NCBI RefSeq assembly: GCF_001999245.1 | Contig: NZ_CP019630.1 | Location: 2,472,501-2,536,500, forward strand | Origin: Roseibium algicola | Lineage (GTDB): Bacteria; Pseudomonadota; Alphaproteobacteria; Rhizobiales; Stappiaceae | Length of the DNA: 64,000 nucleotides | Direction: 5' to 3' | Shown here: positions 7,941 to 17,066 of the stretch, one piece after another | Layout: each line of letters starts with the position of its first letter | Position numbering within the stretch: position 1 is the first letter of the stretch | Program-made: the position numbers and the translations under genes | Notes under the pieces: model-generated | What the model saw: the letters and a program-made list of their open reading frames with translations, nothing else | The model's database searches: none | What the model was told of the DNA's origin: nothing

Positions 7941-8798
7941 TTACGGCGTGAACACGATGGTCTTGTTGCCGACGATCATCACCCGGTTTTCCAGGTGGTA
8001 TTTGACGGCACGGGCCAGCACGCGGGATTCGATGTCGCGGCCACGGGCGACGAAATCGTCAGCGGAGAGCGCATGGCTTACCCGTTCGGCGTCCTGCTCG
8101 ATGATCGGGCCTTCATCGAGATCCGGCGTCACATAGTGAGCGGTGGCCCCGATCATCTTGACGCCGCGAGCATGCGCCTGGTGATAGGGTTTTGCACCCT
8201 TGAAGCTCGGCAGGAAGGAGTGGTGGATGTTGATGATCTTGCCGAACAGACGCTTGGAAAGGCTGTCGGAAAGCACCTGCATGTAGCGGGCGAGAACCAC
8301 CAGATCGGCTCCGGTTTCCTTGACCAGCTTCAGCAGTTTCTCTTCCTGCTCGGCCTTGTTTTCCTTGTTCACCGGCCAATGGTGGTACGGAATGCCTTCG
8401 TGCTCGGCCGTGCGCTGGCTGTCGGTGTGGTTGGAAACGATCGCAACCACTTCGGCATCCATCCAGCCGACGCGGATCTGGTAGAGAAGGTGCAACATGG
8501 CATGGTCGAATTTGGACACCATGACGATGACCTTCGGCCGTTTGGCCGTGTCGACCAGTTTGGCCTTCATGTCGAAACGGCTGATGACCGGGTCAAGCGC
8601 CCTCTGAACGCTTTCCAGGGTCACGCCTTCCGGAGCCAGAATGGCAATACGCAGGAAGAACTGGTTGGTTACCCGGTCCCAGAACTGGTCACTTTCGGCA
8701 ATATTGGCGCCAAAATCTGCCAGTTCCGTCGTGACTGCCGCCACAATGCCAGGCTTGTCCGCGCAGGACAGCGTCAGAACGTAAAGGCTATCCGCCAT
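7941..8798 (-). CDS. purU: Formyltetrahydrofolate deformylase
   Basis: A 285-residue enzyme that hydrolyses 10-formyl-tetrahydrofolate to formate and tetrahydrofolate, balancing the one-carbon pool. An N-terminal ACT domain (residues about 5-85) is followed by a formyltransferase-like domain with the IHHSFLPSFKGAKPYHQA catalytic histidine region and the LDEGPIIEQD motif with the catalytic aspartate. Length is normal. It is 72 bp downstream of the BKACE gene on the same strand and may be co-transcribed. Confidence 0.95.
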   Translation of the reverse strand: MADSLYVLTLSCADKPGIVAAVTTELADFGANIAESDQFWDRVTNQFFLRIAILAPEGVTLESVQRALDPVISRFDMKAKLVDTAKRPKVIVMVSKFDHAMLHLLYQIRVGWMDAEVVAIVSNHTDSQRTAEHEGIPYHHWPVNKENKAEQEEKLLKLVKETGADLVVLARYMQVLSDSLSKRLFGKIINIHHSFLPSFKGAKPYHQAHARGVKMIGATAHYVTPDLDEGPIIEQDAERVSHALSADDFVARGRDIESRVLARAVKYHLENRVMIVGNKTIVFTP

Positions 8799-8870
8799 GA
8801 TTTTCCAGTCTCCAACCTTGAGGGCCGCAGCCCGCTGATTTTGCTTCGTGCCGGATGCCGGCCCGAATGA

Positions 8871-9680
8871 TCAGGCAGGCATCAGACTGTGTTCCTTCAG
8901 GGCCGATACCAGATCGCTGACCCGGTCGGCATTGTCTATCGCGCGTTCTCCGGTCCTGTTCCACAGGCCGTTTTCAAAACCGATCCTGGTCTTGCCGCCC
9001 CGCCGGACCGCCTCCACCAGACACTCGGTCTCGCGGTGTCCGAAAGCGCAGACCGCCCAGTCCAGCGACTGCCCCTTGCCGCGTTCCGTGAGCTTTTCCA
9101 GAAACGGCACCAGATCTTCCGGTTTGCTTTCCTGGCCTGCCGCATAGCGCCCCAGAACGAACAGCAGCTGATGGCTTTCCCCTGCCAGGGTGCCGGCTGC
9201 CGCCAGGTTGAAAAACCGGTCCAGATCATCCGCGCTGTAGACGATATGCTGGACCGCACATTCATGGTCGAACGCCCAGTGGTAAAAGGCTTTTGCCCGG
9301 TCTTCCCCGCCTTCCGGAACCATCTCCCGGATCGCGATGGAGACCGCATCCGGCTTGACCTTGTAGACCAGTTCGCGTTGCTCTTCCGGAGTGTATTTTC
9401 CAACAGCTTCCGTGGTGATTTGAACCTGCATTTGCGGCACCGCAACACGCATTTCCGACAAGAGCTCACGATAAAGCCCGGCGTCAAGCACATGGGCACC
9501 GGTAAGGTCGCGTACGTGGGCATGAAGCGCACCGGCTCCAGCCTCAAGACACGCCTTTGCCGCCACCACCGTTTCGGCGATGGTCATCGGCAGGGCGGAA
9601 TGATCCGCCTTTGTCCGGCGGGCACCGTTGGGAGCCACCATGATCAATGATAAAGGCGGCGGGACAAAAAGCGCACTCAT
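8871..9680 (-). CDS. BKACE family (beta-keto acid cleavage enzyme)
   Basis: A 269-residue TIM-barrel enzyme of the former DUF849 family. These zinc enzymes cleave a beta-keto acid with acetyl-CoA to give acetoacetate and a new acyl-CoA; the founding member is the 3-keto-5-aminohexanoate cleavage enzyme of lysine fermentation. Family marks visible are HAHVRD (metal-binding histidines), SIAIREM, FGHRETE and GFENGLWN. Its ATG lies two bases after the stop of a class III aminotransferase gene, so substrate and product are likely linked to an amino or keto compound made by that enzyme. The actual substrate is unknown. Confidence 0.88.
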   Translation of the reverse strand: MSALFVPPPLSLIMVAPNGARRTKADHSALPMTIAETVVAAKACLEAGAGALHAHVRDLTGAHVLDAGLYRELLSEMRVAVPQMQVQITTEAVGKYTPEEQRELVYKVKPDAVSIAIREMVPEGGEDRAKAFYHWAFDHECAVQHIVYSADDLDRFFNLAAAGTLAGESHQLLFVLGRYAAGQESKPEDLVPFLEKLTERGKGQSLDWAVCAFGHRETECLVEAVRRGGKTRIGFENGLWNRTGERAIDNADRVSDLVSALKEHSLMPA

Positions 9681-9682
9681 GT

Positions 9683-10999
9683 TCAGAAGACCGCCTTGAA
9701 CGCCTGGTTGAGCTTGTCGGTAATCTCTCCGACATGGCTGTCCTCGAGAATGAAAGGCGGCGCCAGAAGTATATGGTCGCCCCGCACCCCATCGATCGTC
9801 CCGCCCATCGGGTAGCAGATTAGACCGGCCTCGAATGCTGCCTTCTTGAGCGCCTTGTTGATGCCCCTCTTCGGATCAAACGGCGCCTTGCTGGCCCGGT
9901 CCTCGACGATTTCGATGCCCCGGAAAAGTCCGCGGCCGCGAATATCACCAACATGCGGGTGCTGACCGAAAGCATTGTTAAGTGCCGTCGTCAGTTTCTC
10001 GCCCATCGGCATCACCCGGTCGGCAACGCCGCCCGTCAGTTTCCTGAACACGGCGAGCGCGGCGGCGCAGGCGGTCGGATGGCCGATGTATGTGTGGCCA
10101 TGCTGGAAAAAGCCCGATCCGGTCTCGATGGCTTCGTAAATGGCAGCGGTGCACAGCATGGCACCGACCGGCTGATAGCCGGCTCCGAGCCCTTTCGCGA
10201 TGCATAGAATATCCGGCGCGACACCATCCTGCTCACAGGCAAACAGGGTGCCCGTGCGGCCCATGCCGCACATGACCTCGTCCAGGATCAGAAGCACGCC
10301 GTAATTATCGCAGATCTCCCGGATCCGCTTGAAATAACCTTCGACCGGCGGCAGGGCACCCGCCGTCGCACCGACAACCGGTTCGGCAACGAAAGCCATG
10401 ACGTTTTCCGGCCCGAGCCGAAGGATTTCCGCATCCAGTTCGTTGGCGATCCGCTGACCGTAGTCGAAGGCGGTTTCCCCCTCGCGGCGGTCCCGATACT
10501 CGTAACAGGGGGCAATATGGGTGGTATCGATCATCAACGGTGCAAAAGGCTCCCGCCGCCACTGGTTGCCGCCGGTTGCCAGCGCACCAAGCGTGTTGCC
10601 ATGGTAGCTCTGCCTGCGGGCAATTACCCGGTGCCGCGACGCTTCCCCCTTCTCCAGGAAATACTGACGCGCCAGCTTCAGCGCCGCCTCCATGGCTTCC
10701 GATCCACCGGAGACGAAATAGACGCGGTCCAGATTGCCCGGTGCTTTTCCGATCAGGAGGTCCGCCAGTTCCTCTGCAGGTTCGCTGGTGAAAAAGCCTG
10801 TATGGGCGAAGGCGATCCGGTCCACCTGGGCCTTGATGGCAGCGATCACATCCGGATCGCTGTGCCCGAGACAGGAAACCGCGGCGCCGCCGGATCCATC
10901 GAAATATTTCTTTCCGGACCGATCGAGAATGTAGCAACCTTCCCCTGTTACTGCGACGGGGAGATCGGCTTTGGTGTGGCGGGGAAAAACATGAGACAT
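9683..10999 (-). CDS. Class III aminotransferase
   Basis: PLP enzyme of about 438 residues that moves an amino group between an omega- or beta-amino compound and a keto acid. The GSEAMEAALKLAR phosphate-binding region, LILDEVMCGMGRTG and the AKGLGAGYQP lysine site are in order. The start is uncertain: the ATG at 10999 fits the family but has no clear Shine-Dalgarno, and in-frame ATG codons at 11113 and 11080 and a TTG at 11134 would add up to 45 residues of unusual composition. It forms a two-gene unit with the BKACE enzyme. Confidence 0.88.
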   Translation of the reverse strand: MSHVFPRHTKADLPVAVTGEGCYILDRSGKKYFDGSGGAAVSCLGHSDPDVIAAIKAQVDRIAFAHTGFFTSEPAEELADLLIGKAPGNLDRVYFVSGGSEAMEAALKLARQYFLEKGEASRHRVIARRQSYHGNTLGALATGGNQWRREPFAPLMIDTTHIAPCYEYRDRREGETAFDYGQRIANELDAEILRLGPENVMAFVAEPVVGATAGALPPVEGYFKRIREICDNYGVLLILDEVMCGMGRTGTLFACEQDGVAPDILCIAKGLGAGYQPVGAMLCTAAIYEAIETGSGFFQHGHTYIGHPTACAAALAVFRKLTGGVADRVMPMGEKLTTALNNAFGQHPHVGDIRGRGLFRGIEIVEDRASKAPFDPKRGINKALKKAAFEAGLICYPMGGTIDGVRGDHILLAPPFILEDSHVGEITDKLNQAFKAVF

Positions 11000-11187
11000 G
11001 GCAAACGCATCCGACAACTGACGGGACAGCCCACATTGGGTTGACGCATTTGTATCAGAAAACGGCAGCGCCTGAAACATTTGTTTCGTAGGTGCGTTAA
11101 CCACGTTTTTCATTAGAATTTTAATAAAATTCAATCAGCCTGCGCGCGGGGGACGAGATTGTAATCAGTAACCGAAGGCCGCCCGTC

Positions 11188-11604
11188 ATGCGTCAGCGCC
11201 TCACCGCCTGGATCGTATTCCTAGGATTGACTGTCACACTTGCCGGCTGCGGAACCGTCGCCGGTGTTACCGGCATGGGCTGGATGACCGCATCCCACAA
11301 TTCCATCGACTATAACGACAGTTCCTGGTGCGTGCCGCGCAAGCTGAAGAAGGTTCTAAACCGGGTTGCATCCCGCTATGGCAAAGTGACTGTCAGCTCG
11401 ACCAAGCGCTGGTGGCTTGAGAACTGGTGGAAGGGTGGCGCCAGGGATTCCTATCACCTCAACTGCCGGGCGGTCGATTTTTCGGTCCGTGGCAACCCGT
11501 CGTCCGTCATTGCCTTCTTGAAATCACAGCCGGAAGTTGGCGGATACAAGCACTATTCTTCCGGCCACTACCACATCGACACCGGCCCGCGCCGGACCTG
11601 GTAA
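11188..11604 (+). CDS. Peptidase M15-like lipoprotein
   Basis: A 138-residue secreted lipoprotein. A signal peptide ends in a lipobox (LAGC, Cys21). The mature part carries a YcbK/M15A-type zinc peptidase signature: SYHLNCRAVDFSV supplies a His and an Asp, and SSGHYHIDTG supplies the last histidine. Members of the fold cut or bind peptidoglycan peptides. The gene stands alone, convergent with an ArsC-like gene. Whether it is an active peptidase is not proven. Confidence 0.75.
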   Translation: MRQRLTAWIVFLGLTVTLAGCGTVAGVTGMGWMTASHNSIDYNDSSWCVPRKLKKVLNRVASRYGKVTVSSTKRWWLENWWKGGARDSYHLNCRAVDFSVRGNPSSVIAFLKSQPEVGGYKHYSSGHYHIDTGPRRTW

Positions 11605-11625
11605 CCGCCTGGCAGGCAAAAGCCC

Positions 11626-11645
11626 GGCCCGGTATGTACCGGGCC
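11626..11645. terminator. Perfect hairpin between convergent genes
   Basis: Nine-base-pair perfect stem (GGCCCGGTA/TACCGGGCC) with a TG centre in the 64-bp gap between convergent genes. No T run follows on either strand, so termination is inferred from position. Confidence 0.45.
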
Positions 11646-11668
11646 TGATTGGCCAGTGACGGCAACCG

Positions 11669-12028
11669 CTACTTCAGCTCGCCCAGTTCCAGTGCCATTT
11701 CCCATGCGACAGGGTCAAAGCCGACGAAATTCTTGGTTTCGCCTGCCACGATCGGCCTTTTGATAACGGACGGGTTCTCGATCATCACGTCAAGTGCACT
11801 CTTGGCATCGACAACGCTGTCCTGTGTCGCTTCGTCCAGGCGCCGCCACGTGGTGCCGCGCTTGTTCAGGATAGACTCCCATCCGAATTCACCGACAAAG
11901 CCGGCCAGTCGATCGGCATCGACGCCATCCTTCTTGTAGTCGTGGAATTCATAAGGCACGCCGGCCTCTTCCAGAAACTTCCGCGCCTTCTTGACGGTGT
12001 CGCAGTTCTTGATGCCGTAGACCTTCAT
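11669..12028 (-). CDS. ArsC/Spx-family reductase-like protein (YffB type)
   Basis: A 119-residue thioredoxin-fold protein. The N terminus MKVYGIKNCDTVKKARKFL has the single active-site cysteine (Cys9) of the YffB group rather than the CxxC pair of Spx. The middle contains the NKRGTTWRRL segment and the C-terminal KRPIV motif typical of ArsC-like proteins. It may act as a glutathione-dependent thiol reductase; true arsenate reductase function is doubtful without ars genes nearby. Confidence 0.85.
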   Translation of the reverse strand: MKVYGIKNCDTVKKARKFLEEAGVPYEFHDYKKDGVDADRLAGFVGEFGWESILNKRGTTWRRLDEATQDSVVDAKSALDVMIENPSVIKRPIVAGETKNFVGFDPVAWEMALELGELK

Positions 12029-12301
12029 TGCCTCTTCCCGGTTGTTGGATGTCCGGCCCGGAATGTGCCGACTGACGCCCGGGATGCAAGGTCATAGCCG
12101 AAGAAAACCCGAAATTTTGCGAAAATTGAGCTGACAGTGCCTTCATGCCGAGGAGTTTTCCACGTTTCGCGTGCCTTCACGGGCAGTTCACCGCATTTCC
12201 TTTTTGGCTCCTTGACCTCGGCTGCCCCCCGCGCTTCAAGTGGCAATTGACAGGGTGGACCGGCAGAAGGCCGGAACGGCCAGACCGGAGACTGAAAATA
12301 C

Positions 12302-14080
12302 ATGCAGGAAGAGGCCCCCGGCACAAGCCGGCCAAACAGGCCCGCGACGGCCGCCAAATCTTCTGAAAAGTCCGCTTCGGCTGCAAAACCGGGCAAGAAG
12401 TCCGACAGTGTCATGGTTGCCGGAGGGAACTGGCGTCAGCGGCTCCGGCTGTGGAGCGGCCTGATCCTGTTCACTTTCTGCCTCAGCCATTTTTCAAATC
12501 ACGCCCTCGGCATCATTTCCTTCCAGGCGATGGACCAGGCCTCGATCTGGCACTACTGGGTCTGGAGAAGCCCGCTTGGGGAAACTGTCCTCATCCTCGC
12601 AGCGCTGACCCATGTGCTGCTCGCCTTGTGGCGGACAAGCAAACGGCGAACGTTGAAGATGTCCCGTTGGGAGCTTTTACAGCTCGCCCTCGGTCTTTAC
12701 ATTCCCTGGCTCCTGATACCGCATGTCACCACGACCATGGGCGTTGCCAAGGAGTTCGGCTTCCTGCCGCTCTACGAGCAGATGCTGACGCTGCTGTGGC
12801 CGAATGCGGCGGTCAATCAGTCTATTCTGCTGCTCATGGTGTGGACCCACGCCATGATCGGCCTGCACTTCTTCCTGCGCCTTTATCCGGCTTACCAGAA
12901 GCTGAAGCCGCTGGCGGCCGGGTTTGCCTTTGCAATGCCGGTGCTTGCCATCTGGGGCTGGATTGAAGGCGCCCGCCGACTGGCCCTCAGCCGTGACGTA
13001 ACCCTCCGAATCACTCCGGACCAGCAATTGTGGGCCAGCGAGGTCGTCGTTCAGTTCCGCGCGGTCGTGTTCGGCCTGATTGCCGTCAGCCTGCTGGCCA
13101 TCCTGATCCGTTACCTTCTCAGCCTGAAAGCGCGCAGCCTGACCGTGGTGTATCCGGGCGGACTGACGGTGAAGGCGCAACCGGGCGCAACGCTGCTGGA
13201 AATCAGCCGCATGAACGACATACCCATCGCATCGGTATGCGGCGGGCGGGCCAGATGCTCCACCTGCCGGGTGAAAATTCTGGAAGGCGGCGAAACCTTG
13301 CCGAAACCGAGTGTTGCCGAAGCTGCGGTGCTGACGCGGATCGGCGCGGGAAGCGACATTCGGCTGGCCTGCCAGGCGCGCCCGGAAAGCAACGTGGAAG
13401 TGCAGCCCCTTGTACCGGTCAAGGCCAGTGCAATTATCGGCGAACACCTGAAGGACGCCTATTACTGGGGCGTCGAGCAGGATGTGGTGGTCATGTTCGT
13501 GGACCTGCGCAATTTCACCGGCATCACCGAAAGCCAGCTCGCCTATGACGTGGTTTATCTGCTCAACAGCTACCTGGACCAGGCCTCAGCCGCGATCCGG
13601 GAGGAGGGTGGCTATGTCGACAAGTTTATTGGTGACGGCATCATGGCCATCTTCGGCATGGACAGCAACGCTGAAACCGGCGCTCGGCAGGCTCTTGCCG
13701 CCTGCCGCCGTATCGAGAAGGTCATGAAATCGCTCGACAAGGAGAAGGGTCCGCAGTTTCGCGATCCGATCCGGCTCGGCATCGGCCTGCATCTGGGGCC
13801 GGCCATTCTCGGTCGCATCGGCGCCGCCGGAACGGCAGGCAAACGGGGTGGGCTGACTGCGCTTGGCGACGTGGTCAACACCGCAAGCCGGCTGGAAACG
13901 GAGAACAAGAACCACGGCAGCTTCATGGTTGTTTCCAAGGCTGTTGTCGATGCGGCAGGCGCGCGGATCGACGGTGCCGAAGAGGCCGAGATCAAGGTGC
14001 GCGGCAAGGAAATCCCCTTGCAAATCCTTGCGGTGAAAAGCTTAGATGGTCTCCATCTCGCTGACGCCGTTCCCGCCTGA
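12302..14080 (+). CDS. Membrane cytochrome-like / [2Fe-2S] ferredoxin / adenylate cyclase fusion
   Basis: A 592-residue three-part protein. Residues about 50-280 form a membrane region with histidines in or beside its helices (LSHFSNHALG, LTHVLLAL, WTHAMIGLHFFLRL), resembling a succinate-dehydrogenase-type cytochrome b anchor. Residues about 285-370 are a plant-type ferredoxin domain with Cys313-x5-Cys319-x2-Cys322 and Cys357. Residues about 390-575 are a class III nucleotide cyclase with metal aspartates in MFVDLRNF (Asp401) and FIGDGIMAIFG (Asp445). It probably makes cAMP in response to a redox or electron-transport signal; this link is inference from the fusion. Stands upstream of an M20 deacylase gene. 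Confidence 0.9.
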   Translation: MQEEAPGTSRPNRPATAAKSSEKSASAAKPGKKSDSVMVAGGNWRQRLRLWSGLILFTFCLSHFSNHALGIISFQAMDQASIWHYWVWRSPLGETVLILAALTHVLLALWRTSKRRTLKMSRWELLQLALGLYIPWLLIPHVTTTMGVAKEFGFLPLYEQMLTLLWPNAAVNQSILLLMVWTHAMIGLHFFLRLYPAYQKLKPLAAGFAFAMPVLAIWGWIEGARRLALSRDVTLRITPDQQLWASEVVVQFRAVVFGLIAVSLLAILIRYLLSLKARSLTVVYPGGLTVKAQPGATLLEISRMNDIPIASVCGGRARCSTCRVKILEGGETLPKPSVAEAAVLTRIGAGSDIRLACQARPESNVEVQPLVPVKASAIIGEHLKDAYYWGVEQDVVVMFVDLRNFTGITESQLAYDVVYLLNSYLDQASAAIREEGGYVDKFIGDGIMAIFGMDSNAETGARQALAACRRIEKVMKSLDKEKGPQFRDPIRLGIGLHLGPAILGRIGAAGTAGKRGGLTALGDVVNTASRLETENKNHGSFMVVSKAVVDAAGARIDGAEEAEIKVRGKEIPLQILAVKSLDGLHLADAVPA

Positions 14081-14117
14081 GACCCATCCTCCCTGTCACA
14101 AAACCTCTGGAGACCAC

Positions 14118-15287
14118 GTGAGCCGGACCTACACGCCTCGGGAAATGCTGGAGAAACTGATCTCCTTCAACACCGTTTCGGATCGAAGCAACCTCGATCT
14201 GATCACCTTCGTCGAAGACTATCTCAGCCAATGGGGTGTCACTTCAGGGCGGGCGCTGGATGAAACGGGCCAAAAGGCCGCTCTTTATGCCCGCATCGGT
14301 CCGGATATCGACGGCGGAACCGTCCTGTCCGCCCACACCGATGTCGTTCCGGTGGCGGGCCAGAACTGGTCTCACGATCCTTTTTCCGCCTGGGAGGAAA
14401 ACGGCCGCCTCTACGGCCGTGGCGCGGCGGACATGAAAGGCTTCGCGGCAACTGTACTTGCCAAGGTTCCGGATTTTCTGAATGCACCGCTCAGACGGCC
14501 CATCCACATCGCGCTGTCCTATGACGAGGAAACCGGCTGCGACGGGGCCAGGGTGCTGATCCCTGAAATGCTGGCAAACGGCCCGCGCCCTTCCGTGGTG
14601 ATTGTGGGCGAACCGACCAGCATGAAGGTCGTTACGGGCCACAAGGGCATTACAGTACTGAAGACGCGCATCCAGGGACATCCGGTCCATTCCAGCCAGT
14701 TGCACCGGGGTGTTTCGGCGATTTCGGTGGCGGCCAGGCTGATCGGCTGGCTGGATGCCAGAACCGCGGAGAACCGGGCCAAGGCCGATCCTGACTGCCC
14801 GTTCGAACCGCCCTACACCACCTTGCATTGCGGCACCATTTCCGGCGGCCAGGCGCACAACATCACGGCCCAGCACTGCGAATTCGTGACCGATATCCGG
14901 CTGCTGCCGGGTGAACACGCGAAGGACTGGGTCGCAGCCTACCGGGCCTTCATCGAAAATGAGGTTCTGCCGGGAATGAAAGCGATCTCGCCGGACTGCG
15001 CCATCGAGGTGAGAGAACTTGCCTATGTGCCCGGGCTGGGAGAGGAACCGGACGGGCTGGCGGAAACCACTGCCAGGCGCCTGACCGGCGACAACAGCCG
15101 CAACGTCGTGGTCTATGCCACCGAAGGCGGGATCTTCCAGGATCACGGACTTTCGACCGTGGTTTGCGGTCCCGGATCCATCGATCAGGCCCATCAGCCC
15201 GACGAATTTATCGAGCTTTCCGAACTCGACCGCTGCGCTGCCTTCCTCGACAAGCTGATTGACAGAATGTCGCAATTTGACAGCTAA
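14118..15287 (+). CDS. argE: ArgE-like acetylornithine deacetylase (M20 family)
   Basis: A 389-residue zinc amidohydrolase that removes the acetyl group from N-acetylornithine or a related acyl amino acid. Metal-site motifs are SAHTDVVPV (His, Asp), GRGAADMKG (Asp), DEETGCDGA (catalytic and metal Glu) and a late histidine in IDQAHQPDE. The start is a GTG at 14118 with CTGGAG upstream; an in-frame ATG at 14046 would overlap the cyclase gene and lacks a site. The peptide-type ABC transporter downstream suggests it may hydrolyse an imported acyl amino acid instead of biosynthetic acetylornithine. Confidence 0.88.
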   Translation: MSRTYTPREMLEKLISFNTVSDRSNLDLITFVEDYLSQWGVTSGRALDETGQKAALYARIGPDIDGGTVLSAHTDVVPVAGQNWSHDPFSAWEENGRLYGRGAADMKGFAATVLAKVPDFLNAPLRRPIHIALSYDEETGCDGARVLIPEMLANGPRPSVVIVGEPTSMKVVTGHKGITVLKTRIQGHPVHSSQLHRGVSAISVAARLIGWLDARTAENRAKADPDCPFEPPYTTLHCGTISGGQAHNITAQHCEFVTDIRLLPGEHAKDWVAAYRAFIENEVLPGMKAISPDCAIEVRELAYVPGLGEEPDGLAETTARRLTGDNSRNVVVYATEGGIFQDHGLSTVVCGPGSIDQAHQPDEFIELSELDRCAAFLDKLIDRMSQFDS

Positions 15288-15403
15288 ACGGGTTTGAACA
15301 CAGAGATTTACGATGTCATAGTCGTTTTTGACAACATGGCCGCATGGTCCTGGCAGGGGGGTGCGGCCGTGGAGCAAAGCCGAAACCGGAAAACGAGGGG
15401 ACT

Positions 15404-16987
15404 ATGAACAAAAGAAAAATTGTCATCGCCGCAGCGCTGTTTGCGGCGGGAACGGGGACTGCTGTTCATGCTGAAACGCTGAAATTTGCCTTTCAGGGTG
15501 CACTGAACGCGCTTGATCCCTACAGTCTCAACGAGACCTTCACCCTGTCGTCGCTCGGCAATACCTATGAAGGCCTGACGCGCCGTGGTCCGGATCTGGC
15601 CATTGAACCGGCCCTGGCCGAGAGCTGGGAAATCGTCGATCCGAACCGCTGGCGTTTCCACCTACGCAAGGGCGTAAAGTTTCACAACGGCAGCGATTTC
15701 ACTGCCGAAGACGTTGCCTTTTCCGTCGACCGCGTGCGCTCGGAAGGGTCCGACCTGACCACCCGCGTCCCGGCTGATGCCAAGGTCGAGATCGTTGACG
15801 ACTACACGGTCGATTTCGTTCTCACCGGTCCGAACCCGATCCTGCATTACGAGTGGGACACGTTCTACATCATGGACAAGGAGTGGACGACGGAGAACGA
15901 CGCGGTGAAAGTCACCTCGGCGTCCGACACTTCTGCGAACCATGCCGCGCTCAATGCAAATGGTACCGGACCCTTCAAGATCGTCAGCCATGAAGCCGGC
16001 GTGAAGACCGTCTATGAAAAATACGACGGCTGGTGGGACGAAGCCAAGCACAACATCGACACGGTGGAATTCACGCCGATCGGTTCCGATGCAACGCGCG
16101 TTGCCGCGCTGCTGTCCGGCGAGATGGACATGGTCTACCCGATCCCGGTGCAGGACATCAAACGCATCAACGACAATGCGGGAACCAAGGCGCTGACCGG
16201 CCCGGAACTGCGCACGATCTTCCTGGGCATGGACCAGATGCGCGACGAGCTGCTCTATTCCGACGTCAAGGGCAAGAACCCGCTCAAGGATGCCCGGGTG
16301 CGCAAGGCCTTCTACCAGGCGATCGACATCGAGGGGATCAAGAAGAAGGTCATGCGGGACCTGTCCAACCCGTCTGCCCTGATGGTTTCGCCACTGCTGT
16401 TCTCCAAGTCGGCCGATTTCGAGCGTTATCCCTATGACCCGGAAGCCGCCAAGGCACTGCTGGCCGAAGCCGGCTATGCAGACGGCTTTTCCATCGGCAT
16501 GGACTGTCCGAATGACCGCTACGTCAACGACGAGGCGATCTGCCAGGCGGTTGCCGCCATGCTGGCTCGTATCGGCGTGAAGGTGAACCTCAACGCCCAG
16601 CCAAAGGCGAAATACTTCGCCAAGATCCTTGCTTCCGGTGGTTACGATACGTCGTTCTACCTGCTTGGCTGGACCCCCGGATCCTTCGACAGCTGGAACG
16701 TTCTGGACAACCTGATGAACTGCCGCGACGAATCCGGCAAAGGTTCGCCGTTCAACAACGGTGGCTTCTGCGACGAGAAGATCGACCAGCTGACCGATGA
16801 AATCCTGGTCGAGATCGATCCGGAAAAGCGTGACGCCATGATTGCTGAAGCTTTCCGCATCAGCCACGAGAACGCCTACTACCTCCCGCTGCACCAGCAG
16901 AGCCTGGCATGGGGCGTTTCCGACAAGCTGGACCTTGTCCAGCGTGCCGACAACCAGTTCCAGTTCCGCTTCGTGACCAAGAACTGA
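15404..16987 (+). CDS. ABC transporter substrate-binding protein, peptide (SBP_bac_5) family
   Basis: A 527-residue periplasmic protein with a Sec signal peptide cut near VHAETLKFA. The WRFHLRKGVKFHNG motif and the following FTAEDVAFSVDR are the family 5 signature found in DppA/OppA-type proteins. The ATG at 15404 follows GAGGGG and begins the signal peptide; an in-frame ATG at 15344 gives a non-signal extension. First gene of a four-gene transporter operon. Substrate is likely a peptide or small amino-acid derivative, not determined. Confidence 0.93.
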   Translation: MNKRKIVIAAALFAAGTGTAVHAETLKFAFQGALNALDPYSLNETFTLSSLGNTYEGLTRRGPDLAIEPALAESWEIVDPNRWRFHLRKGVKFHNGSDFTAEDVAFSVDRVRSEGSDLTTRVPADAKVEIVDDYTVDFVLTGPNPILHYEWDTFYIMDKEWTTENDAVKVTSASDTSANHAALNANGTGPFKIVSHEAGVKTVYEKYDGWWDEAKHNIDTVEFTPIGSDATRVAALLSGEMDMVYPIPVQDIKRINDNAGTKALTGPELRTIFLGMDQMRDELLYSDVKGKNPLKDARVRKAFYQAIDIEGIKKKVMRDLSNPSALMVSPLLFSKSADFERYPYDPEAAKALLAEAGYADGFSIGMDCPNDRYVNDEAICQAVAAMLARIGVKVNLNAQPKAKYFAKILASGGYDTSFYLLGWTPGSFDSWNVLDNLMNCRDESGKGSPFNNGGFCDEKIDQLTDEILVEIDPEKRDAMIAEAFRISHENAYYLPLHQQSLAWGVSDKLDLVQRADNQFQFRFVTKN

Positions 16988-17006
16988 TCCTGAAGCACAG
17001 CAAATG

Positions 17007-17039
17007 ACGCTCCCGGCAACTCCGCCGGGGGCGTATTTT
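17007..17039 (+). terminator. Hairpin between binding-protein and permease genes (attenuator)
   Basis: Eleven-pair stem (ACGCTCCCGGC/GCCGGGGGCGT, one G-T pair) with a six-base loop, followed by ATTTTC. A partial terminator here would raise binding-protein mRNA relative to the permeases, a common arrangement in such operons. Confidence 0.6.
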
Positions 17040-17066
17040 CATGACTAAAGCATTCAAAGAGCCGAA

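Noticed and set aside
7875..8870. Plus-strand open frame of 331 codons
   Set aside because: It is the reverse complement of purU, whose motifs are unambiguous.
14244..15377. Minus-strand open frame of 377 codons
   Set aside because: It lies antisense to the ArgE-like gene; composition is rich in Arg, Gly and His and no family is recognised.
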